Source: an uncultured Lachnospiraceae bacterium (lineage in GTDB: Bacteria > Bacillota > Clostridia > Lachnospirales > Lachnospiraceae). Taken from it: a stretch of DNA of 58,794 nucleotides. A program made the translations under genes and the position numbers. Numbering within the stretch: position 1 is the first letter of the stretch; every line of letters begins with the position of its first letter. Below are positions 35,906-43,921 of the stretch, piece after piece. The stretch is taken from NCBI GenBank assembly GCA_902793845.1, contig CADBFE010000002.1, positions 7,157 through 65,950 on the forward strand, written 5' to 3'. The notes below the pieces were generated by a model. The model made no database searches and was not told the origin of the DNA. It was given only the letters and a program-made list of their open reading frames with translations.

Positions 35906-37291
35906 ATGAGAAGAAGACCTTTGCACCCGCAGATAAAGGGGCTCCTTTTATCTTTTATTATCTTAATTTTTTTAGTGCTTTCATACAGTATTGAAACCCT
36001 GGCTGCTGACCTTGTCGTATCGGGCCCTGATGATGAGGGTACATATACATACACGTACGGAAGCGGTACTTTTGAGACCAACATGACCGATGGAGGAACT
36101 TTCGAAATCGGTTATTTTTCGTGGGATTCAAATATAAATATCCTCTTAATGAGAGATGGCCAGAGCGTCAGCATTTCAAACGGCGATCCGGTTTTCCAGT
36201 CAGGCAGCTATGTTGCCCTTATCTATGACCTGTCATCAGGTGAGTTCACATCATTTACTTTTACAATAGCAAATACGATTTCGGGTATGGGCGGTATGCC
36301 CGGATCCGGAGGGGACTATGCCCAGTCTTCGGATATTGGGGATATCTACAGCTCCGAGATAGAGAGTGAGCTCGGCAGTCTCGACAGCAGTGTTGATACA
36401 TTAAACAGTCTCTCTACCATGTTTTCATCTTTTGATTCGGATGAACTTGATACGGTAGAGATGGATTTTTATTTTGTACCCGAAACGGGAAATATCATCT
36501 ACACGGCTCTTGGCAAGGATGTCATTGAGGCCAGTGTACCCAACAATGTCATGGTCAACAACGGCGTCTATGCAAAATCTGCCGGAGCCATGTCCCAGTT
36601 TACATATAAAGACGGTAACATTATCGCGACTCCCTCTGACTATACATACAGGGAGCCGGGATATTATGATATAGTTTCGTTTATTTATACTGACGCAGGT
36701 TCAAGCGGCACCGATGAGGACGCAGGAGCCTACGCTGCATGTACTCATTTCACATTCTGCATTCTTGATAAGGAGACCTCCGGTATCGGCGTGGTTAATG
36801 CTCCCAGGGGATTTCATTTTACAGGCATATGGTTTGACGGCAATCCCTGCAATATCCCTGACACCAATGCATACTTTATGCGGGAGGACGGCGATTATTA
36901 TGTCACATATGCTGCCGATTCGGATATCAATCTCGTATTTTCTGCAGATATTCACAGAGATACTGTAGCGCCTTTCCTTGAGTTTAACCAGGAGATAGCG
37001 GATGGCTATGCCAGTGCCCCGGTTACATATACATGCAGTGAGCCCGGCGCAACAGTGACTCTCATTGTTGACGGTATCAATATGTCCCTGCCGGAAAATA
37101 CAGAGATCTACAATTCCGGCCGGTATACATTCAGAGTCAGTGATGAGGCAGGCAATGTCAGAGAGTATACATTCTATACGAAAGCTAGATACAAACTGTT
37201 CTCCAAGGGCATGATCATACTGCTTCTGGTATTTTTAGGAATGGTTGGGGTTTACATGGCATCTGTCAGACATGGGGATTATAAAGTGTGA
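35906..37291 (+). CDS. membrane-anchored surface protein with Ig-like repeats, paralogue 2
   Basis: 461 residues: a signal peptide (basic start, then LLLSFIILIFLVLSYSIETLAA), an extracytoplasmic beta-rich part, a C-terminal membrane helix (GMIILLLVFLGMVGVYM) and a short tail. Segments align with the protein at 26604: VPNNVMVNNGV, YKDGNIIATP...GYYDIVSF, NAPRGFHFTGI and VSDEAGNVREYTF. A Gly/Ser-rich linker lies near residue 130-150. Two such proteins in one locus suggest a hetero-pair or alternative surface modules of the secretion machine. The stop codon lies inside the first repeat of promoter P3. AGGAG precedes ATG 35906. Confidence 0.8.
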   Translation: MRRRPLHPQIKGLLLSFIILIFLVLSYSIETLAADLVVSGPDDEGTYTYTYGSGTFETNMTDGGTFEIGYFSWDSNINILLMRDGQSVSISNGDPVFQSGSYVALIYDLSSGEFTSFTFTIANTISGMGGMPGSGGDYAQSSDIGDIYSSEIESELGSLDSSVDTLNSLSTMFSSFDSDELDTVEMDFYFVPETGNIIYTALGKDVIEASVPNNVMVNNGVYAKSAGAMSQFTYKDGNIIATPSDYTYREPGYYDIVSFIYTDAGSSGTDEDAGAYAACTHFTFCILDKETSGIGVVNAPRGFHFTGIWFDGNPCNIPDTNAYFMREDGDYYVTYAADSDINLVFSADIHRDTVAPFLEFNQEIADGYASAPVTYTCSEPGATVTLIVDGINMSLPENTEIYNSGRYTFRVSDEAGNVREYTFYTKARYKLFSKGMIILLLVFLGMVGVYMASVRHGDYKV

Positions 37292-37320
37292 CACTTCTGT
37301 GACACTTAATGTTTTATTAT
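37289..37320 (+). promoter_or_regulatory. P3: SARP-type tandem-repeat promoter before the third gene set
   Basis: Two identical TGACACT heptamers (37289-37295 and 37300-37306) are spaced 11 bp and followed after 8 bases by TATTAT (37315-37320). The first repeat covers the stop codon of the upstream gene. The leader to ATG 37402 would be about 75 nt. The heptamer differs from that of P1/P2 only in its first two bases (TG for CA). Confidence 0.7.
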
Positions 37321-37401
37321 GGTAACAGTCAGAATTGAATGATAATAAGTTGCTGTAATTTTTAAAAGGTTAAAGAGGGATTTTCAGAGAGGTAAAAGTT
37401 T

Positions 37402-39162
37402 ATGGATCAGGAACAGTTTAACAAGTATTACGACGAAGTATCGGGAAAGTTTTTCTCAAAGAAAAGTGATAAGGATGACTACTTCAAGGCGATTCTCTGG
37501 GACTTCTTCCAGGAGGAGATCCGGGAGATGCAGGAGAGGATAGCAAAGAATATAGAGAGTACCGATAAGATCTTCAGCGACATATTCGGCGACTATCTTA
37601 TCAGTGATCCGGAATTTGAAAACGACCCGAATATCAAAGAAGCCGGTCATTTTGATGAGTCTGTTTATGAGAGGATTTTAAAGAGCCCCAAGTATATCAT
37701 AAAAAATGCTGCCAGAGATGATTATGACAGATATGTAAAACAGGGCCAGGACAATATCCTTTTTCAGAAGATGGAAGACGGAACCCATAAACCAAGATTT
37801 AGCATCAAGATTGACAAGGAATATCTGACTCCGGAGATCAGAGCGAGAGTAAATGCACTTGGCAGAGACTATGAGCTCCTCAAAAAACTCGCGGATAAAA
37901 ATGACATCAGAAATTCCAGAGAAGAAGTTACAAGTGAGCAGTATACAAGGTTAAAGAGCAACCTCACAGAACTTATAAAGGCTTTTCAATTAAATAAAGT
38001 ACCAAAGGGTAAGTATAAGCAGATCAGCATGTTTTCCGAGCGTATGGATGAAATCCTGAATGTGAGCAAACGCCGTTCAAGCATGGCTGAGAGGAGCAAC
38101 TCCATCGCTTTAAGCGTAAGCAAGTTCAGCAGAAAACTTTCCATGTCATATTCTGAAAAAGATATGCAGGAACTGAATGAGGCATATCAGAAACAGAAAA
38201 AGGATGCCGGAAAGAAAGATCAGGAAAAGGAAAGCGTAAAGAAAGAAACAAGCGAAATAACAAATCAGATTAAAGAACAGGTGGATAATCTGAACAAAGG
38301 CGTTGGTTTCGAAGGCGGTGAAGACGTAGTAAAAGACCTTAAGGAAATCCAGGAAAAGAGAATGGAATTCTTTGAAAAGGTCAACGGTACAATAAAAAAG
38401 GAAGACAATACAGGAGCTGCAGAGATCAAAGACATCGAAAATGACGTTAAGGGCATTTTAATCGCAAGGGATGATACACTCCGAATGGTAGTTGACAAGT
38501 ATACAAACGTATACTCCAAGTATATCTTTCCCATGAAGACATTCCTTCATGCTATCGGATATAAAGACAAGATAGATAAGGAGCATCCTTTTCCCAAGAA
38601 TCATCCGATGACCGGGTTATACAACAATTACAATCTTTTGATTGAAGAGATGGATAAGGTAAAAAAACTCGTCAAAGATTTTCAAAATACGGAAGAGGTT
38701 TCTGATCCAAAGAAGGTCAATGAACTCTTTAATTGTATGGCCAAGATTCAGGGTGCATGTATTGGTATAAAAGATCATTGCGAAAAAAACAAGAAAGTTG
38801 AAGAGTTATTTAGGGATGTAACGGAGAATATCCACGAATTTACAAGGGCTGCATTTGAATATGTAGCTGCGGATGTAAACATTTCAGACACAGCGAAAAA
38901 GACTCTGGAGCGCTGCAAGAGTGTAAAAGCAAAAACAAACTATACAGAATTAAACAAAGAGCAGCAAATAGAAGATCTGATCCTCCACGGCAAACCTATA
39001 CCTACCAAGAAGACTCTCTCGCCTCATGAAAAGATGATGCAGGAGAGAAATAAAGATAAAACCCTTAAAGGCAAGGACGAGATGCTCCCTACAGATCCAA
39101 AGTTAAAAGGTAAAGTAATGGATAATCTGAGCAGATCCAAGAGCAAGGGCATGGGCTTTTAA
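37402..39162 (+). CDS. coiled-coil helical protein; candidate T4SS effector C
   Basis: 586 residues, unrecognised, highly charged and predicted helical, with a Lys/Glu coiled-coil stretch near residues 245-300 (KKDAGKKDQEKESVKKE). No signal peptide, membrane segment or catalytic motif is seen. The C-terminus is basic and ends RSKSKGMGF, like other candidate substrates of this locus. It is the first gene after promoter P3, and the lipoprotein gene follows 2 bp later. Substrate status is inferred from context, composition and shared regulation only. An AGAGAGGT ribosome site precedes ATG 37402. Confidence 0.72.
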   Translation: MDQEQFNKYYDEVSGKFFSKKSDKDDYFKAILWDFFQEEIREMQERIAKNIESTDKIFSDIFGDYLISDPEFENDPNIKEAGHFDESVYERILKSPKYIIKNAARDDYDRYVKQGQDNILFQKMEDGTHKPRFSIKIDKEYLTPEIRARVNALGRDYELLKKLADKNDIRNSREEVTSEQYTRLKSNLTELIKAFQLNKVPKGKYKQISMFSERMDEILNVSKRRSSMAERSNSIALSVSKFSRKLSMSYSEKDMQELNEAYQKQKKDAGKKDQEKESVKKETSEITNQIKEQVDNLNKGVGFEGGEDVVKDLKEIQEKRMEFFEKVNGTIKKEDNTGAAEIKDIENDVKGILIARDDTLRMVVDKYTNVYSKYIFPMKTFLHAIGYKDKIDKEHPFPKNHPMTGLYNNYNLLIEEMDKVKKLVKDFQNTEEVSDPKKVNELFNCMAKIQGACIGIKDHCEKNKKVEELFRDVTENIHEFTRAAFEYVAADVNISDTAKKTLERCKSVKAKTNYTELNKEQQIEDLILHGKPIPTKKTLSPHEKMMQERNKDKTLKGKDEMLPTDPKLKGKVMDNLSRSKSKGMGF

Positions 39163-39164
39163 TT

Positions 39165-42100
39165 ATGATTAAAACGATAAGGAAAACAAAAAAAGCATAC
39201 AGAGTAGTTGTATTCATGCTTATCCTCAGCATGTTTATGACCGGCTGCACCAACCTTATCGGTGGTACTACGCCTGAAAAGGAATTTGACTACGGTATAC
39301 TCGAGGAAGGCTCGGGTATGATCGATGAGAACGGTAAGCTCAAGGAGAGTACCAGAACAGGTGTAAATGCGAGACTCAACTATCTCGCAGGAGGAGATTA
39401 TGGTGCAGAAAAATATTCAGCGTCGTACAAGGATGCGTTCTTTATAGCAGAGGACCTCTCCAACGATATCATGGATGTGAGCTACTTTAAACTCCTTGAT
39501 ACATATACCAATGTGAGCGGCAATACCGCATTCGTATATATATATCAGACCAAGCAGTACGCAGACGGAGGAAAGAGGACCGGTGAGCTTGTCCGCAAGC
39601 AGGAGACAGGAGATTATGTACTCTACCCCGATGTCTACACAGAGGAGGAACTTCCTGTGTCAGATACATATGTGACAGTCCTTGCCACATATGCATACGA
39701 AGAGGGCGAGACATCTTATCATGAGATCGCCAGGATTGACGGTGATGCAGTCAGCTCAATGATCGCAAAGCCCGTGTACGCTTCTGAGAGCAGCAATCTG
39801 GTTGATCCAAAGATTTCATATTACACAGTGCTCAGCAAGGAAAAGATATATGTTTACAATGCTGATGCCGTAAAGGTATATTCCAATAAACTGTCTGCCA
39901 AGTCTGAGATATCATCGGGACTGGGCAATATTACAGATACCGGAGTTGTGGATTCGTCTTTTGGCACTGTACTTTCAACAGGATTTGAGAAAGTATTTGA
40001 TATCCAGGCAGAATTTAATGCATTCAAGTCAAATGATGAAACACTCAAAAACGGTAATTACGATATAGATGTTTATGATTATTCGGTATTTACGGATAAA
40101 GAGGATTTCTATGTGACCCTTGATGTATCGGCTACAAAGCAGGGATACACCGGCCCCGATATCGAGGTGGAGGTGGTCGATGCAGACGGCAATCCCATAT
40201 CAACAGGCGACGACCAGGATGAAACCGTGGAGGACGACGTTGAGGAAGGCGCAGCCTTTGATTTCGTCGGTACCATCTGCCATGTGAAGCTCCCTGAGGG
40301 ACTTGAGTTTCAGGAGCTTTATTCTCCGACAAAGACTGAGAAACTACGTTTTCTTGGCGCTTTATATGGTGTTGCAAGAGAGTTCAACTATCAGCTTGTC
40401 CCGGTGGACAGTATTTATTACGCTGATAAGGCTTCGAGCACTGTTTACGGTACGAGCGACTGGTTTTCACCTTATTTTGGATTTTATTCATATGTTGTAA
40501 CCACTAATGGTGGAGGTGCCCTGGATGTTGGACGCAGCGGATTCTTTAGTTTTGCCTCCGGGTATGGAGAGAATACGAACTGTTTGGGGGAATATGTGGA
40601 TGAAGATAAATTAAAGGCAGAAATTGATAAAAGAAAGAGGGATTCCGGAGATTACAAATATGAGAATAAAAGTTATAAGCTCGTAACAAACCCTGATGCT
40701 TACTGGTCTTTTTATCAGAGATACGGTGCGAATAAATATACGATCAATCTGACCGGAGATTTTGAAATCGTAGGTGATTATACATCACTCTTACAGGACT
40801 TTTTTGATACTCAGGTAGGTGTACGCCACTCTTCATTACTGGGTATAATCTCCATAGGAGATGGAATTGATTACCACGGTACACATTACAATGTATGGGG
40901 ATCAGCCATAAACGGTTTGAAGTTTAAACTATACAACGGCTATCTTGATGCCTCTGCATTCGCCACAGCCGAGGCTGGAGTTGTTGAACCGTACTATCTC
41001 TGTGATGATCTGGCTGTATTTAAAGGAAACATACCCACTGATGACGCAGAAAAGGAGCCGGAGCAGTATCTGACACCATATGTCATCCCCCTGACACAGA
41101 TTACGAATATCATGACAGATTATTCGTGGCTGTCAGAAAAGCTTATCAAGATTGCTCTTGAGAATGATGCAGGAGCATTTCATGGTATAGAAACAGCAGT
41201 TTATGATGGTAAACTCTATGTATTTTACATATATGACAAAAAGGTCATCATGTGCCAGCCCGACAGTTCCGGCCTCGCCGGTCTTGCGGCAGATACCGAG
41301 ACTATCGGTATCGACAGGATAGACTTGCTCATAAACAATCTGAATGAGACAGGACTTAAATATAATACAGACAGGAACAGGACATACGGCACTGTCTCAG
41401 GCTACTATAACGGAGTGAGCCAGGGCGGATTTGAATGTTATGTCCTTGATACAGATAAATTTGCCCCCGGTGCCCTTGACGGTCCCTCATCCGGATATCA
41501 GTTTACAGGCAATACGGCAGAGGACAATTTCAAGACCGGATATACATCAAGCGTCAGCGCCAATATCGATCCGGATGATGTTACATCAAGTGCCCAGAAT
41601 GGCGGTACTGCCGGCGGTACAGCTCAGGTTTACTACGAGTCATCGGCTGACGGTGTGACGAGAAAATATATCTCAATAGTTTTCGGATATGAAAATGAGG
41701 GTGTATCCTTCTATGACAATTCGGGCAATCCTGTTTCGGAAAATGTTGCCTACAGCGATATCATAGATGTATTAAACGGTACAAAGACCATAGGCAGTAT
41801 CGTAAACAACAATACGACCATTATCAACAACTGGGATGTATCCCAGGCCAACAGTGATACTGAGTCGTTTAAGAGTATTAAAGATGTGATACTCCAGAAT
41901 CTCCACTACAGATACAGCACGTTTGTGATCGACAACGGTGACGGTACATATAACATTGAGATCAGACAGGTTGAGAATACAGGAGATATCACTCTTTATT
42001 CATACACCGGTATAAAGGATGCAGAATCATTCTCTACCCAGGATCGCCAGTCCGGTACGGTAGTGATCGATGATTATACATGGTTATCACTCTTTAACTA

Positions 42101-43799
42101 TGTGAGCAGCCGTTTACAGGGTAAGTCCGGCAGCCAGGCAGCTACCGATGCTGATCTTACAAGTGTTATTGTAAATTATGAGGCATCCAGCCTGAGATTT
42201 ATTACAGGTACTTTTGACAACGATGGTGTATCGGAAAAATATATAGTCAGCACCACACCTGCATATGGTCTCGGATTCTATGATATCGGAAGCGGTCAGT
42301 ATTTCGTACCTACCTTCCAGCGTCATGAGGTTCACAATGTCACGACTACTACCAAGACCATAGACAATGTATCTGTTAAGACTTATGATCTGACAAATTC
42401 TACAGATGAGATAGTATCTCTTGAAAGTATAGCCGCATACGGCATATATGAAAACAAGGGCAGCAAGTCTGATGTTTATCCCTACTACCTTATGGGATAT
42501 GACAGAAAGGGCATGACATATACTAATGTCGAGATGATCAAGGCCAAGATGGTGCCATTTGGTGTTGCATACGCAACTACAGATGAGAGTGGTAATACAG
42601 TTTACTACAAGGATTTCACTCCCGTAGTGAGCCAGAACATGGTTTATTACCTTCCTACTGCATATTTCAACCAGTACGGAATGCTTATAATTGATAATTC
42701 ATTTGATGATGACAGTGACGATCCGGTACCCGGAGGCGATCCGAGTCCGGCACCTTCCGGTAGCGGAGATGATCCGTATCCTTCAGGTGGCGGCAGTGGA
42801 GACGATCCGAATCCTACACCTTCGGGAGGCAGCGGCGGAGACGACCCGTATCCTTCAGGAGGCCCCGGTACAGATCCTTCCGGTGGTGGCGGCAGCGGAG
42901 ACGATCCGTATCCTACACCAACAGGTGGAGGAGGCGGAGGTGATCCTACTCCTTCGGGAGGCCCCGGCACAGATCCTTCAGGCGGAGGAGGCGGTGGCAA
43001 TGATCCGTATCCTTCAGGCGGAGGAGGCGGTGGCAATGATCCGTATCCTTCAGGCGGAGGAGGCGGTGGAGATAACCCGTATCCCTCAGGCGGAGGCGGT
43101 GGAGATAACCCGTATCCTTCAGGCGGAGGAGGCGGTGGCAATAACCCGTATCCTTCAGGCGGAGGAGGCGGTGGTAATGACCCGTATCCTTCAGGAGGCC
43201 CCGGCGGCGGTGGCAGCAATGCATCAGGCGGCGGTGGTAACGGCAACGGCGGATTCACCGGAGAAGTATATTCCAACCAGCCGAGGATCACATCACTCTA
43301 TGGCTATGACGATGGCAGTGGCGATGGAGACGGAGACGGCAGCATATCCGGCAACGGAGTGTCTGACAACAGCGCATCGGACAACTCAGTATCCGGCAAT
43401 GGCGGCAGGACCGCATCGCAAAATGATACGGGAACCGATACGGGATCCGGAACAGGTACAGGCTTAACAGCGGCCCAGGCGGCTTGTCTCATACTCCTTA
43501 TCCTGCTTATCATCCTGATAATCGCATGGATCATTTACAGAAAGCGCAAGGGCTTGCCGATCATACCTCTTCCTGCAAAGAAAGAAAAGAAAGAGGAAGA
43601 CTCCGGCGGAGTATCGTCATCCGAATCAAACGATGATCTCTTTGAGCCTGTGGAAGGCGGAGAGACAAAGGATTACAGATCCGAAGTAAATCCGGGACCT
43701 TTAACATCCCCTGAGGATTATGAAGAGCCCGAAAAAGAATACAACTTTACTGACGATGACTTCCTTGATGAGGAGGACGACGGCTACAGACACCGTTAA
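39165..43799 (+). CDS. giant surface lipoprotein with Gly/Pro repeat stalk and C-terminal membrane anchor
   Basis: 1544 residues. A lipoprotein signal ends at Cys28 (MFMTGC). A ~1150-residue extracytoplasmic body, beta-rich and tyrosine-rich, follows; I recognise no family. Residues ~1185-1360 are a flexible repeat region of DPYPSGGGGGG-like units, followed by Gly/Asp and Ser/Asn repeats. A membrane helix at ~1434-1459 (ACLILLILLIILIIAWIIY) and an acidic cytoplasmic tail close it. A protein lipidated at one end and membrane-spanning at the other would loop over the cell surface, perhaps as part of the secretion machine or as an adhesin. It starts 2 bp after effector C with a weak ribosome site, and a terminator follows. 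Confidence 0.8.
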   Translation: MIKTIRKTKKAYRVVVFMLILSMFMTGCTNLIGGTTPEKEFDYGILEEGSGMIDENGKLKESTRTGVNARLNYLAGGDYGAEKYSASYKDAFFIAEDLSNDIMDVSYFKLLDTYTNVSGNTAFVYIYQTKQYADGGKRTGELVRKQETGDYVLYPDVYTEEELPVSDTYVTVLATYAYEEGETSYHEIARIDGDAVSSMIAKPVYASESSNLVDPKISYYTVLSKEKIYVYNADAVKVYSNKLSAKSEISSGLGNITDTGVVDSSFGTVLSTGFEKVFDIQAEFNAFKSNDETLKNGNYDIDVYDYSVFTDKEDFYVTLDVSATKQGYTGPDIEVEVVDADGNPISTGDDQDETVEDDVEEGAAFDFVGTICHVKLPEGLEFQELYSPTKTEKLRFLGALYGVAREFNYQLVPVDSIYYADKASSTVYGTSDWFSPYFGFYSYVVTTNGGGALDVGRSGFFSFASGYGENTNCLGEYVDEDKLKAEIDKRKRDSGDYKYENKSYKLVTNPDAYWSFYQRYGANKYTINLTGDFEIVGDYTSLLQDFFDTQVGVRHSSLLGIISIGDGIDYHGTHYNVWGSAINGLKFKLYNGYLDASAFATAEAGVVEPYYLCDDLAVFKGNIPTDDAEKEPEQYLTPYVIPLTQITNIMTDYSWLSEKLIKIALENDAGAFHGIETAVYDGKLYVFYIYDKKVIMCQPDSSGLAGLAADTETIGIDRIDLLINNLNETGLKYNTDRNRTYGTVSGYYNGVSQGGFECYVLDTDKFAPGALDGPSSGYQFTGNTAEDNFKTGYTSSVSANIDPDDVTSSAQNGGTAGGTAQVYYESSADGVTRKYISIVFGYENEGVSFYDNSGNPVSENVAYSDIIDVLNGTKTIGSIVNNNTTIINNWDVSQANSDTESFKSIKDVILQNLHYRYSTFVIDNGDGTYNIEIRQVENTGDITLYSYTGIKDAESFSTQDRQSGTVVIDDYTWLSLFNYVSSRLQGKSGSQAATDADLTSVIVNYEASSLRFITGTFDNDGVSEKYIVSTTPAYGLGFYDIGSGQYFVPTFQRHEVHNVTTTTKTIDNVSVKTYDLTNSTDEIVSLESIAAYGIYENKGSKSDVYPYYLMGYDRKGMTYTNVEMIKAKMVPFGVAYATTDESGNTVYYKDFTPVVSQNMVYYLPTAYFNQYGMLIIDNSFDDDSDDPVPGGDPSPAPSGSGDDPYPSGGGSGDDPNPTPSGGSGGDDPYPSGGPGTDPSGGGGSGDDPYPTPTGGGGGGDPTPSGGPGTDPSGGGGGGNDPYPSGGGGGGNDPYPSGGGGGGDNPYPSGGGGGDNPYPSGGGGGGNNPYPSGGGGGGNDPYPSGGPGGGGSNASGGGGNGNGGFTGEVYSNQPRITSLYGYDDGSGDGDGDGSISGNGVSDNSASDNSVSGNGGRTASQNDTGTDTGSGTGTGLTAAQAACLILLILLIILIIAWIIYRKRKGLPIIPLPAKKEKKEEDSGGVSSSESNDDLFEPVEGGETKDYRSEVNPGPLTSPEDYEEPEKEYNFTDDDFLDEEDDGYRHR
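42719..43250 (+). repeat. in-frame Gly/Pro-coding tandem repeats
   Basis: Imperfect tandem units of roughly 33-39 bp, each coding a variant of GGGGGGNDPYPSG, run through this stretch and are most regular between about 42,990 and 43,200. They are in frame with the giant lipoprotein gene. Copy number is likely to vary between strains by slippage. Confidence 0.85.
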
Positions 43800-43809
43800 C
43801 AAAATGTAA

Positions 43810-43848
43810 AAAAGGGTTTCTGCGTACTGCGCGGAAACCCTTTTAAGT
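43810..43848 (+). terminator. Rho-independent terminator at the end of the secretion locus
   Basis: An 11-bp perfect stem AAAAGGGTTTC / GAAACCCTTTT (43810-43820 with 43834-43844) with a 13-nt loop that can pair further (GCG/CGC), ending in four Ts. It lies 11 bp after the giant lipoprotein stop and closes the locus. Confidence 0.85.
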
Positions 43849-43882
43849 TGATTACATTACAGTCCTTCCGTGTGATATAATT

Positions 43883-43891
43883 TTTAATGAT
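43883..43891 (+). promoter_or_regulatory. extended -10 promoter of the phosphatase gene
   Basis: TGATATAAT, an extended -10 element with a consensus TATAAT, lies just after the locus terminator and about 30 bp before the phosphatase start. No good -35 is found at the expected spacing, which is tolerated with an extended -10. Confidence 0.5.
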
Positions 43892-43921
43892 TTATAACCA
43901 CGGGGGAGAAAGTGAGACAGG

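Noticed and set aside
9595..37320. LytTR-type binding sites as an explanation for the tandem repeats
   Set aside because: LytTR repeats have a different consensus and about 12-bp direct-repeat spacing, and no LytTR domain is encoded in the window, whereas a REC-SARP protein is and the 11-bp/8-bp geometry fits SARPs.
42719..43250. CRISPR array
   Set aside because: Repeats are contiguous, in frame, code for Gly/Pro units and have no unique spacers; no cas genes are nearby.
42647..43291. Proline-rich open frame on the minus strand
   Set aside because: It is the antisense reading of the Gly/Pro repeat stalk of the giant lipoprotein; it has no ribosome site and its open frame is explained by repeat composition.
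9677..43799. Integrative conjugative element
   Set aside because: Coupling ATPase, VirB4 and VirB6 are present, but no relaxase, integrase, recombinase, single-strand binding protein, partition gene or flanking tRNA/att repeat is seen within the window. I keep the possibility open only for regions outside it.
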